Source: Anaerolineae bacterium (GTDB taxonomy: Bacteria; Chloroflexota; Anaerolineae; DRVO01). From it: 64,000 bases of DNA. A program made the translations under genes and the position numbers. A model generated the notes under the pieces. It worked only from the letters and a program-made list of their open reading frames with translations. It was not told where the DNA came from and ran no database searches. This document shows positions 44,093-51,513 of the stretch, in pieces. How positions within the stretch are numbered: the stretch's first letter is position 1; each line of letters opens with the position of its first letter. The stretch spans positions 1-64,000 of the forward strand of contig JABLXR010000015.1 of NCBI GenBank assembly GCA_013178015.1, in the 5' to 3' direction.

Positions 44093-44147
44093 GCTCCGGG
44101 CTGAACCCCGGAGCTACGACGAGGCGAAGCCGGCCCTCCGGCCGGCT
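44093..44147 (+). repeat. Dispersed double-hairpin repeat, family B
   Basis: Hairpin 1 is GCTCCGGG-CTGAAC-CCCGGAGC (44093-44114). A 13-base linker, TACGACGAGGCGA, follows. Hairpin 2 is AGCCGGCC-CTCC-GGCCGGCT (44128-44147). Both stems are perfect. Confidence 0.75.
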
Positions 44148-44249
44148 GGGGGTCGGCTGGAAGGATTCTCCACCCACGAGGAGTCCGTCCCCTTCGCTTC
44201 ACTCAGGGCAAGCTCTGAGCCCGCCCTTGGGCGGGCTTCGCTCACTCTA

Positions 44250-44271
44250 GCTCCGGGGTTCAGCCCGGAGC
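44250..44271 (-). repeat. Half copy of family B repeat
   Basis: GCTCCGGG-GTTCAG-CCCGGAGC, the first hairpin in reverse orientation, without the second. Confidence 0.65.
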
Positions 44272-44800
44272 GGCGGGGTGACCAGACACCGGTTGCCCCA
44301 GCCCTGGGCTCACACTCTCGGGCCTCCCAGCACGCTCGCCGGAGCGCTCGACGGGGCTCAAGGGGTGTGCCATGCTGCCGATATAGAGCCCAAGGACAAT
44401 GTCGCGTGCCTCATCAGTGAGCAGGCACCAGTTCCCACGGGTCTGTATATCGTGCATGCGGGTATCAGGCCGGTGCAAGCGAACCGGGCCGTAGGCCGGG
44501 CCGTCGCACGCCATAAGGGGGTATGGACATGGCCGCCACCACGCGGACATGTGTAGACACCTGTCTACTGAGGTAGACATTGAAGGCATCAGGGCGCCTG
44601 CCCTCGTATGTCCTCGCCCCTGGGTTGGCACCGTGCGCGGGGTCGCCCCGCGACCGCGGACACGCCAGACTCCGCCAATGCGCGCGGCGCCGCCCGCCCC
44701 AACCAACGTCGCTCGCTCCTCCCGCCCCCCGCCCACCCTGTGGTACAATACCCCCACACGCAAGCCGAACTCCACCGCACCCATCCGGGAGAGACAGCGC

Positions 44801-45730
44801 ATGCAGTCCACCCTCTTCACCCAGCGCCGCGTCCGGATCGCGGACCACCTCGATCCCGAGGCCGACTGCGTCCTCTTCCAGGGCGACTGCCTCGACTTCC
44901 TCGCCACCCTCCCGGACCACTTCGCCACCCTGATCGTCACCTCGCCCCCCTACAACCTGGGCAAGGAGTACGAGAGCCGCCTCTCAGTCGAGGACTACCT
45001 GAGCCAGCAGCGGCAGGTCATTACCCAGTGCGTCCGGGCGCTTCACCCTCGGGGTAGCATCTGCTGGCAGGTGGGCAACTACGTGGACAACGGGGAGATC
45101 ATCCCCCTGGACATCCTGCTCTACCCCATCTTCAGCGACCTGGGGCTGCACCTCCGCAACCGCATCGTGTGGCACTTCGGCCACGGCCTGCACGCCTCCA
45201 AGCGCTTCTCCGGCCGCTACGAAGTCATCCTCTGGTTCACCAAGACCGACGACTACACCTTCAACCTGGACGCCGTTCGCGTGCCCCAGAAGTACCCTCA
45301 AAAGCGCCACTTCAAGGGGGCCAAGCGGGGACAGCTCTCCGGCCACCCCCTGGGCAAGAACCCGAGCGACGTGTGGGAGATACCCAACGTCAAGTCCAAC
45401 CACGTAGAGAAGACCATTCACCCCTGCCAGTTCCCGGTGGAGCTCATCGAGAGGCTGGTGCTGGCTCTGACTGACCCGGGCGACTGGGTGCTGGATCCGT
45501 TCATGGGCGTGGGGACCACCGCCATCGCCGCCATGATGCACGGGCGCCGGGCGGCCGGGGCTGAGATCGAGCCCGAGTACGTGCGCGTGGCCCGGGAGCG
45601 AATCGCCGCCGCCGAGCAGGGCCAGCTCCGTGTCCGTCCCATGGATCGCCCTGTGTACGACCCCGACGCGCCCCACAACAGCGCGCCGCCAAAGAAGGTG
45701 CGATTGGAGTTGGACGTCCTGCGTGCATGA
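44801..45730 (+). CDS. Solitary site-specific DNA methyltransferase
   Basis: A 309-residue SAM-dependent methylase. The catalytic motif TSPPYNLGKEY comes first (about residue 48) and the SAM-binding motif DPFMGVGTTAIAA near the C-terminus (about 232), the beta-class order. Between them VWEIPNVKSNHVEKTIHPCQ is typical of this family. TSPPY fits N4-cytosine or N6-adenine methylation; I cannot choose. No restriction endonuclease gene is seen. The ATG follows GGGAGAG. The broken MmeI-like gene lies 920 bases upstream. Confidence 0.9.
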   Translation: MQSTLFTQRRVRIADHLDPEADCVLFQGDCLDFLATLPDHFATLIVTSPPYNLGKEYESRLSVEDYLSQQRQVITQCVRALHPRGSICWQVGNYVDNGEIIPLDILLYPIFSDLGLHLRNRIVWHFGHGLHASKRFSGRYEVILWFTKTDDYTFNLDAVRVPQKYPQKRHFKGAKRGQLSGHPLGKNPSDVWEIPNVKSNHVEKTIHPCQFPVELIERLVLALTDPGDWVLDPFMGVGTTAIAAMMHGRRAAGAEIEPEYVRVARERIAAAEQGQLRVRPMDRPVYDPDAPHNSAPPKKVRLELDVLRA

Positions 45731-45797
45731 GTCCTGCTCTCCCGGCCGCCGCTTCACGGACGGCTGACTTTCTCTATTGTGATCGAGGGGATAGACC

Positions 45798-46253
45798 ATG
45801 AACCAGCGAACCGTTACCTGTCCACGCTGCGGCACTGCCAACGCCACCACCGCCGGATACTGCCGCGCCTGCGGCGCCGCCCTCAACCCCGATCTCCCCG
45901 TGCCCGCCCCCATCCGCATCCCCGTCAAGCGCGAGGGCAGCCGAGCCCTCACCGCCAGGGAGGCCAGCACCGGCCTAGCCCTCACCGGGGCCGCCGTGGT
46001 GGCCGGGCTGGGGCTGCGCCTGCTCTCCCGCGGAATCCGGGCCCTAGCTTCCCGGCCCATCTCCTCCCTCACCACCCAGGCCCGACGCCTGCTGCGCCCG
46101 GGCCAGAGAGCCGAAGAGAGGGCCGAGGTCCAGGCGGTGGACGCCGAGCGGCCCACCTTCTGGATGTACGGATGGCGGCGAAGCTACACCCGCTGGCCCG
46201 ATGGCAGCAGCCAGGTGCAGTTCGAGGAGCTACACCGCCGGGGCCGACTCTAG
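45798..46253 (+). CDS. Zinc-ribbon protein of unknown function
   Basis: A 151-residue protein. An N-terminal zinc ribbon (CPRCG at residues 8-12, CRACG at 22-26) is followed by a Pro-rich linker. A hydrophobic Ala/Gly/Leu stretch (TGLALTGAAVVAGLGLRLLS) may be one membrane helix. A basic region and a C-terminal WMYGWRRSYTRW segment follow. No function can be given. It lies 67 bases after the methyltransferase on the same strand, and GAGGGG precedes the ATG. Confidence 0.75.
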   Translation: MNQRTVTCPRCGTANATTAGYCRACGAALNPDLPVPAPIRIPVKREGSRALTAREASTGLALTGAAVVAGLGLRLLSRGIRALASRPISSLTTQARRLLRPGQRAEERAEVQAVDAERPTFWMYGWRRSYTRWPDGSSQVQFEELHRRGRL

Positions 46254-46291
46254 TATCCGGCCCGGGCCGCAGGTGACAGTGCCTCCATTGC

Positions 46292-46308
46292 GGTTGCATA
46301 ATGCAACC
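46292..46308. promoter_or_regulatory. Palindrome upstream of truncated antitoxin, candidate operator
   Basis: GGTTGCA-TAA-TGCAACC is a perfect inverted repeat whose centre includes a CATAAT -10-like hexamer, 35 bases before the ATG. This is a usual position for an operator bound by a ribbon-helix-helix antitoxin. Confidence 0.5.
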
Positions 46309-46342
46309 AGCAGGCGAACGCTGTGCAGCAGGAGGTGAGGGC

Positions 46343-46450
46343 ATGGCCACGCTGCACGTGAGGAACGTGCCCGAGGAGCTATGCCGGCGCCTGGGGGCGC
46401 TGCCTCCTCCAGAGAGAGCCGGCCGAAGGGCCGGCTTCGCCTCGTCGTAG
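46343..46450 (+). pseudogene. Ribbon-helix-helix antitoxin, truncated by a repeat
   Basis: After a strong GGAGGTG site the frame reads MATLHVRNVPEELCRRLGAL, the standard N-terminus of FitA/VapB antitoxins. It then enters the 70-bp direct repeat at 46395 and stops at 46450 after 35 residues. The helix pair that completes the fold is missing and no PIN toxin follows. The antitoxin is therefore a remnant, probably broken when the repeat arrived. Confidence 0.7.
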
Positions 46451-46464
46451 CTCCGCGGCTTCAG
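46395..46464 (+). repeat. 70-bp direct repeat, copy 1
   Basis: Identical to 46547-46616. It contains the second hairpin of a family B element, AGCCGGCC-GAAG-GGCCGGCT (46417-46436), and part of the first hairpin, in reverse orientation. Confidence 0.85.
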
Positions 46465-46470
46465 TGACCC

Positions 46471-46497
46471 CCGAGGAGTTCGCGCGCCCACGCGCGA
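46471..46497 (+). repeat. Dispersed palindromic repeat, family A
   Basis: CCGAGGAGTTCGCG followed by CGCCCACGCGCGA. It lies between the two copies of the 70-bp repeat. Confidence 0.75.
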
Positions 46498-46546
46498 ACA
46501 GGCCCCCGGCACCAGCTGCCCTTGCCCAAGCACCGCCGCGCCCGGA

Positions 46547-46624
46547 GGGCGCTGCCTCCTCCAGAGAGAGCCGGCCGAAGGGCCGGCTTCGCCTCGTCGT
46601 AGCTCCGCGGCTTCAGCCCGGAGC
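46547..46624 (+). repeat. 70-bp direct repeat, copy 2, with complete family B element
   Basis: Bases 46547-46616 match copy 1 exactly. The family B element in reverse orientation spans 46569-46624 and here includes the closing CCCGGAGC. It ends 6 bases before the stop of the CPBP gene. Confidence 0.85.
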
Positions 46625-46629
46625 CGTCC

Positions 46630-47832
46630 CTACTCCCCCACCACCGGCATCTCCGCCATCATCGCCAGGACCAGCACGAAGTCGTACACCCCGTGGACGA
46701 TGACGCTGGTGGCCGTGTTGGTGCGCCTGCGGATCAGCCCCAGCACTGCTCCCAGCAGGAACACCACCACCAACGCATCCCAGTTGTACTGAAAGGCATG
46801 CAGGCTGGTAAAGAGCAAGTTGGAGAGGAGAATGCCCAGGCGGGGCTGGAGCACTCCGCGCACGGCCAGCTCCTCACCCAGGCCAGCAGACAGGCCCAGC
46901 ACCACTGCCCCAATGGGAGTCATGAACGGGGCCAGAAGCGTGCCGAAGGCCTGGTCGAAGCCGGCCCCTCCGGTAGTCTCCCACCCCATCAGCTCCCAGA
47001 GCCACTCGATCACCAGCCCCAGGACGGCCACCAGCAGCACCAGCCCCACCCCCAGGGCCACGCCCGTTGCCGCCTGACCCCCGGTGACTCGCACCAGGCC
47101 TAGTCGTCGCAGCGCCTGCTCCAAGTCGCGCCGGATGCCGTAGCCCACAGCCATGATGGCACCAGGCACCAGCCAGATGAGGCCGTAGATCTCGCCCCGG
47201 AGCACACCCCCGCGGTCGCCCAGGTTCACGTCGCCCACGCCGGTGATCACCCCCGACAGCAGAGTGATGAGGGGCGGCTCGCCCAGAATAATGAGGGGGA
47301 CGAAACTCTCCAGCGTCAGCGTCACCACCGTCACCAGGGCGATGGTGTGCACGAACGAGTCGGGATCCAGGGGCAGGTATCGGGCAGCCAGGCGGCGGAC
47401 GGAGCGCAGGAACCCCAGGGCTCCTACGGCCGCCGCTGCCAGCATCCCCCCCATCACCAGAGCCACCCGACTCAGGTCCGCGGCATCGAGCTCGAGCCCG
47501 CCCGGGGCGCCCAGGGGCAGGCCTACCGAGAGGGCGCCGATGGCCGACCCAGTGGCCAGAGCGGCGATGACGAACACCAGCCCCGCGAGCCACAAGACGG
47601 CCAGGGTCCGCGCCCAGGTGTGGTAGAGCCCGAGGTACGCCAGCACCGCCAGCGGGACGAAGGGAAGCACGCGGTAGCCCTGCTCCACGAAAGCAGCAGC
47701 CTCGCCGCCGATCAGCAGACCACCGACGACGATCACCAGCACCACCAGCGCCACAATGCCCAGCCGCCCCCCACTGAAGCGCGGGCGGGCCCGATCATCC
47801 TGGCGGGGGGTCTCTTCAGGACCGACAATCAT
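46630..47832 (-). CDS. CPBP-family intramembrane glutamic protease
   Basis: A 400-residue protein with about ten membrane segments. The catalytic motifs are intact: GLGEELAVRGVLQPRLG (EExxxR), LLFTSLHAFQYNWD (FxxxH) and VIVHGVYDF (second His). The N-terminal half has extra helices of unknown function. The likely role is membrane proteolysis of the Rce1 type. The gene starts 175 bases downstream of an ABC-2 permease on the same strand. Confidence 0.85.
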   Translation of the reverse strand: MIVGPEETPRQDDRARPRFSGGRLGIVALVVLVIVVGGLLIGGEAAAFVEQGYRVLPFVPLAVLAYLGLYHTWARTLAVLWLAGLVFVIAALATGSAIGALSVGLPLGAPGGLELDAADLSRVALVMGGMLAAAAVGALGFLRSVRRLAARYLPLDPDSFVHTIALVTVVTLTLESFVPLIILGEPPLITLLSGVITGVGDVNLGDRGGVLRGEIYGLIWLVPGAIMAVGYGIRRDLEQALRRLGLVRVTGGQAATGVALGVGLVLLVAVLGLVIEWLWELMGWETTGGAGFDQAFGTLLAPFMTPIGAVVLGLSAGLGEELAVRGVLQPRLGILLSNLLFTSLHAFQYNWDALVVVFLLGAVLGLIRRRTNTATSVIVHGVYDFVLVLAMMAEMPVVGE

Positions 47833-48006
47833 TGACTAGCTCCCAAGCCGGCGTCACGCGTGTCTGGGGCCTGGCCCAAGGGCCACGCGGCCACACCTTC
47901 TACCACACCCCTCGTAGGGGCGAACCTCGTGTTCGCCCTGGGCGGGCACGGCTTCGCCCTGGCCAGCGGTCCTGCCCCTACGGCAGACTGGCCTGTGCCG
48001 GCAAGC

Positions 48007-48852
48007 TCAGCCGCTCCGCTTGAGCTTGCCACTCCGCTTGGCATAGTACTCCGCCTTGGAGAACACGTACAGCCCCAGCGGGATGGCCACCAGCCCCATG
48101 CCCAGGAGGATCCCCAGGTCCGGAAGCAGCCGTCCCCAGTCCGCCCCTTCCAGGATGGCAGCGCGCATGGACCGCAAAGCATAGGTAGCCGGGGACGCGG
48201 CGGCGATGCGTTGCATCCACCCCGGCAGCACGTCCACCGGGTAGTAGATGCCGCTCACCAGCAGCAGCACCGCCTCCACCACGTGGGTCATCTGGTCTCC
48301 CTTCTCTGGGAAGAGCAAGGGCAGCACCGCAGTCACGATGCCGAACCCGATGAAGCTGATGCTCCCGGCAAAGGCGATGGCCAGGGCTCCGGCGAAATTG
48401 GCGCCGCTCACGCTCAGGCGGAAGAACAGGGCCACCACCACGAAGATGACGCTGGTGAACAGGAGCCCATACACGAGCGAAAAGAGCGTCTGCCCCACCA
48501 GATGGGTGCGTCGCGACACCGGCGCCATGAAGGTGTATTCGATGGTGCCCTCCCACCTCTCCCAGGAGATGGTCTCGCTGATGGAATGGAACACCAGGTC
48601 CAGATAGCCCCACACCAGGCTCCCCACCAGCAGGTAGAGCACCAGGTAGTTGGTATCCACCGCCACCCCGGTGATGGCCTCCATCCCGGCGCCGATGTAC
48701 GTGATCGCCAGGGCGTTGACCACGCTGTAGATGAGCCACACCAACTCCCAGCCCCAGTAACGCCGCACCAGGTTGAAGTTGCGCTCGACGAAGGCGTAGG
48801 AGGCGGACGCCTCCCGCACCACCGAACGCGTCACCCCCGCCAGCACGCTCAT
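48007..48852 (-). CDS. ABC-2 type transporter permease
   Basis: A 281-residue permease with six membrane segments, among them LVLYLLVGSLVWGYLDLVFH and LLFTSVIFVVVALFF. GIYYPVDVLPGWMQRIAAAS is the typical ABC-2 end region before the last helix. Basic C-terminus. It starts within the ATPase gene (4-base ATGA overlap), so the two proteins are coupled. The family includes daunorubicin/oleandomycin-type drug exporters. Substrate is unknown. Confidence 0.9.
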   Translation of the reverse strand: MSVLAGVTRSVVREASASYAFVERNFNLVRRYWGWELVWLIYSVVNALAITYIGAGMEAITGVAVDTNYLVLYLLVGSLVWGYLDLVFHSISETISWERWEGTIEYTFMAPVSRRTHLVGQTLFSLVYGLLFTSVIFVVVALFFRLSVSGANFAGALAIAFAGSISFIGFGIVTAVLPLLFPEKGDQMTHVVEAVLLLVSGIYYPVDVLPGWMQRIAAASPATYALRSMRAAILEGADWGRLLPDLGILLGMGLVAIPLGLYVFSKAEYYAKRSGKLKRSG

Positions 48853-49679
48853 ATCACCACCTCTTCGCCCACCAGCCGCTTGCCGGTGAGCTCCATGAAC
48901 ACGTCCTCCAGGGTGACCGAACGATCGCCCACCGGGAGCTGCGCCTTGAGCCCGGCAGGCGTGTCCAGAGCCACGATGCGGCCCTCATCAATGATCGCCA
49001 CCCGGTCGCAGAGGGTCTCAGCCTCGTTCATGTCGTGGGTGGTAAGCACCACCGTGGTATCGTGGGAGTCGCGCAGCTCCCGCACGAACTGCTGCACGTC
49101 CCGCTTGGACCGGGGATCGAGTCCGGTGGTGGGCTCGTCCAGCAGGAGCAGGACGGGCGACGTCAGGAAGGCCCGGGCAATGGCCACCTTCTGCTGCATC
49201 CCCCGGGACATCTCATCCAGCGGGGAGTAGACCGACCGGCCCTCGATGCCCAGGCGCGCCAGGATGGCCACGATCTTCCGCCGAGCCTCTCCGCCGCTCA
49301 GACCGTACAACCGGGCGGCGTACATCAGGTTCTCCATGGGGGATAGCTTCTTGAAGAAGGCTGCCTCCACCGACACCCGGTTGATCATCCGCTTCACCGC
49401 CTCGCTTTCCCGGACCACGTCGTGGCCGAAGACGCGGATCGTCCCTCCGTCGGGAATGAGTAGAGTGGCCATCAGGCGCACCAGGGTGGACTTCCCGCTC
49501 CCGTTGGGTCCCAGGACGCCGAAGATTTCGCCCCTATGGACGGTGAGGCTAACGTGATCCACCGCCATGACCCTCTTCTTCTTGGCGCCCGAGCGACGGA
49601 AGAAGGACGGCAGGGCCAGACGGCCGTTGCCGCCGAAGGCCTTGGCTACCTCGGTGATCTCCAACGCGGTCTCAGACAT
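48849..49679 (-). CDS. ABC-2 type transporter ATP-binding protein
   Basis: A 276-residue ATPase of the drug-exporter (DrrA-like) group. Walker A is GPNGSGKST, the signature is MSRGMQQKVAIARA, Walker B is LLLLDEPTTGLDPRS and the switch is LTTHDMNEAETL. The C-terminal tail SVTLEDVFMELTGKRL is usual for this group. It is preceded by a promoter, a 28-codon leader frame and an intrinsic terminator, so its expression is probably controlled by attenuation. Confidence 0.92.
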   Translation of the reverse strand: MSETALEITEVAKAFGGNGRLALPSFFRRSGAKKKRVMAVDHVSLTVHRGEIFGVLGPNGSGKSTLVRLMATLLIPDGGTIRVFGHDVVRESEAVKRMINRVSVEAAFFKKLSPMENLMYAARLYGLSGGEARRKIVAILARLGIEGRSVYSPLDEMSRGMQQKVAIARAFLTSPVLLLLDEPTTGLDPRSKRDVQQFVRELRDSHDTTVVLTTHDMNEAETLCDRVAIIDEGRIVALDTPAGLKAQLPVGDRSVTLEDVFMELTGKRLVGEEVVI

Positions 49680-49778
49680 TCGCGTCTCCTGCTAACCCGC
49701 AACTGAAAACGACGCGCGGCCGTCGCTACGTCGGCACTCTGACGAAGCTCACGGCCGCGGCTGCACCGCGATGGCAAA

Positions 49779-49811
49779 CAAAAAGGGCCGTGAGCTAGCG
49801 CCCACGGCCCC
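49779..49811 (-). terminator. Intrinsic terminator in leader of ABC-2 operon
   Basis: On the minus strand GGGCCGTG and CACGGCCC form an 8-bp stem with a 10-base loop, followed by TTTTT. It lies between the leader peptide and the ATPase gene. The 3' arm region (49786-49796) also complements 49746-49756 perfectly over 11 bases, allowing an alternative fold. Confidence 0.82.
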
Positions 49812-49825
49812 GAAGTCAGCTCAAG

Positions 49826-49912
49826 TCACTGGGCGATGGGCGCACTACTCCCATGACGGGCCAAGCCGCCGGTCACACGCATGTTGACCAGGGCGCTTCG
49901 GACTCGTGTCAT
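49826..49912 (-). CDS. Leader peptide of ABC-2 operon
   Basis: A 28-codon frame starting 29 bases after the predicted transcript start. GGGAG lies 7 bases before its ATG, and its stop is 15 bases before a terminator hairpin. The peptide is basic at the N-terminus (MTRVRSALVNMRVTGG) and ends SSAPIAQ. The Arg-Val-Arg near the start fits the R/K-x-R/K pattern at which macrolides stall ribosomes in erm leader peptides. It has no resemblance to a functional protein. I infer a ribosome-sensing leader whose translation decides whether the terminator forms. Confidence 0.65.
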   Translation of the reverse strand: MTRVRSALVNMRVTGGLARHGSSAPIAQ

Positions 49913-49947
49913 GTGTAGTCTCCCGACCTCCTCATCAAGCTGGCCGC

Positions 49948-49977
49948 ATTCTAATCGGGGTCGGCTCCGGTCGTCAA
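49948..49977 (-). promoter_or_regulatory. Promoter of ABC-2 operon leader
   Basis: TTGACG (49972-49977), 18 bases, TAGAAT (49948-49953) on the minus strand. Confidence 0.7.
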
Positions 49978-50020
49978 ATCGCCCAGCACCTCGACCCTGG
50001 CAACCCAACCCCCTCACGAT

Positions 50021-50047
50021 GCGAGGAGTGCCCGCGCCCACGCGCGA
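50021..50047 (+). repeat. Family A palindromic repeat, variant
   Basis: GCGAGGAGTGCCCGCGCCCACGCGCGA split as GCGAGGAGTGCCC and GCGCCCACGCGCGA. It is slightly diverged from the consensus. Confidence 0.65.
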
Positions 50048-50125
50048 GCAGCACCTCGCGTCTCGGGACGCTCGCTCTCTACGGGCACTGCCAACCGGCG
50101 CCCCCACGGGGCGTTAGGCTTTGCG

Positions 50126-50287
50126 TCAGCAGCCGGGCTCGCCGTAGTTGCCGCAGCAGGCACTGCCGGTGCGGACTCGAATCCAGAGGTTCTTGGCCAC
50201 CAGCCGCAGCTTGCGCCCCAACGGCATCGGCTGCTTCAGGTTCTCCCACGTCGCACTCACCGTCGGACGGTGCTGCCCATCACACAT
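50126..50287 (-). CDS. Small conserved-looking protein ending CCGNYGEPGC
   Basis: A 53-residue frame starting at an ATG after GAGGTGG. It has a basic amphipathic middle (GRKLRLVAKNLWIRVR) and a C-terminus CCGNYGEPGC with three cysteines. I recall this ending from small uncharacterised proteins of several phyla, but cannot confirm that without a search. The strong ribosome site and the distinctive tail support a real gene. The Cys cluster may bind a metal. Confidence 0.6.
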   Translation of the reverse strand: MCDGQHRPTVSATWENLKQPMPLGRKLRLVAKNLWIRVRTGSACCGNYGEPGC

Positions 50288-50463
50288 TCGACCACCTCGA
50301 TCGGCCCCGCTGCCGCTCAACTGGCGGGGCCGGCGCCTCGCCGATTCTGGCGCCCAGCCGACCCACCCGTCAACCCCGGCGACCGATCCTCACGCGGTGC
50401 CTGGAAGGCGCGGCCACCTACACCGGCCATCGATACGCCGATCCTCAAGAGAGAGCCCACAAC

Positions 50464-50491
50464 CCCGAGGAGTTCGCGCGCCCACGCGCGA
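50464..50491 (+). repeat. Dispersed palindromic repeat, family A
   Basis: CCCGAGGAGTTCGCG followed by CGCCCACGCGCGA; near-identical to 46471-46497. Confidence 0.75.
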
Positions 50492-50568
50492 CAAGACCCC
50501 AACAGCACACCCCCCGTCTGGGCACCCCTTCCACCGCGAGACGCCGACGCCCCAAGCGAGCCCACATC

Positions 50569-50597
50569 CCCCGAGGAGTTCGCGCGCCCACGCGCGA
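50569..50597 (+). repeat. Dispersed palindromic repeat, family A
   Basis: The same 27-base core as 46471-46497 and 50464-50491, in the same orientation. Confidence 0.75.
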
Positions 50598-50768
50598 CAG
50601 CGCCGCAATAACACCCATGCCCGTCTGCCTGCCACGCCGGGACGCCGACGCCTCGGGCGCGAGCCCTGACCCGCCGAAGGCCCAGCCAAGCATCTCCAGC
50701 GCGCGGACTTGCCCCCGACCGACCTGTGGCCAGACCCTCTCGTTCTCAGCCCGAAGCTGCCACTCGAC

Positions 50769-50798
50769 TTGTTCCGCACTGGAGCTGTCCACTATCAT
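50769..50798 (+). promoter_or_regulatory. Possible promoter of thiol operon
   Basis: TTGTTC (50769-50774), 18 bases, TATCAT (50793-50798), about 75 bases before the first gene. Confidence 0.4.
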
Positions 50799-50871
50799 GG
50801 CTACACTGAAGCCCCGGCGAGAGCCCGGAAGGTAAGCCCCGGCGACCCCTCGCGTCACCGTTGGAGGAGAT

Positions 50872-51513
50872 ATGTTTGTGCAGCAATTCCGGACGGGCGG
50901 CGACCGCAACTTCGGCTACCTGGTCGCCGACGAGGACACGCAGCAAGCTGCCGTCATTGACGCGTCGTACTCCCCCGACTCCATCCTCGGCTTCGCCCAC
51001 GACCGAGGCTACCGGATAGCCTACGCCTTCAGCACCCACGCTCACGGCGATCATACCAACGGCAACCCGGTCATAGAGGCCGCCATCGGCAGACCCGTTC
51101 TCCTCTACGGCCACCGGGACCCCGACACCGGTATCACCCTCACCGACGGCGCCAGGCTACCCCTAGGCAACCTGCAGATCCGAGTCATCCACACCCCCGG
51201 ACACACCGAGGACTCCATGTGCCTCTACGTGGGCGATGCCGTCTTCACCGGCGACACCCTCTTCGTGGGCAAGGTAGGCGGGACCGACCTGGGCCAGGGT
51301 GCCCGCCAGCAGTACCACTCCCTGCACCAGAAGCTCATGACCCTCCCCGGCAGCACCACCATCTTCCCCGGCCACGACGTCGGCGTGTCACCCGTCTCCA
51401 CCGTAGCCCACGAACGGGAGACCAACCCTTTCCTGGCCCAGCCGGACTTCGAATCTTTCGTGCTGCTGAAGGCAAACTGGTCGGCCTACAAGGCGGAGCA
51501 CGGCATCAAGTGA
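50872..51513 (+). CDS. Metallo-beta-lactamase-fold hydrolase (glyoxalase II-like)
   Basis: A 213-residue dimetal hydrolase. [10 protein letters not shown] gives the HxHxDH motif, [12 protein letters not shown] the next His, FTGDTLF the bridging Asp and TIFPGHD the final His. The fold includes glyoxalase II, which cleaves thiol esters of glutathione or bacillithiol, and persulfide dioxygenases. It is the first gene of a run leading into bshC, bshB and bshA and overlaps the next gene by 4 bases. A thiol-linked role is therefore inferred from context. Good GGAGG precedes the ATG. Confidence 0.88.
   Translation: MFVQQFRTGGDRNFGYLVADEDTQQAAVIDASYSPDSILGFAHDRGYRIAYAFSTHAHGDHTNGNPVIEAAIGRPVLLYGHRDPDTGITLTDGARLPLGNLQIRVIHTPGHTEDSMCLYVGDAVFTGDTLFVGKVGGTDLGQGARQQYHSLHQKLMTLPGSTTIFPGHDVGVSPVSTVAHERETNPFLAQPDFESFVLLKANWSAYKAEHGIK

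Larger units (their letters stand above)
43880..44800. other. Repeat-rich gene-free region
   Basis: No supported gene. It contains family B elements at 44093-44147 and 44250-44271, a partial family A motif near 44176 (GAGGAGTCC) and a hairpin AGCCCGCC (44218-44225) with GGCGGGCT (44230-44237). A TACAAT at 44744-44749 is a possible -10 for the methyltransferase gene. Confidence 0.5.
50288..50768. other. Gene-free stretch with two family A repeats
   Basis: No supported gene. It includes the family A copies at 50464-50491 and 50569-50597, only about 105 bases apart. Confidence 0.5.

Noticed and set aside
44260-44940. 226-residue minus-strand frame upstream of the DNA methyltransferase
   Set aside because: No motif, odd composition, and it runs through the methyltransferase start region. 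No ribosome site of note.
47860-49230. 456-residue plus-strand frame opposite the ABC-2 genes
   Set aside because: Antisense shadow rich in His and Gln; both minus-strand genes carry clear ABC motifs and couple by overlap.
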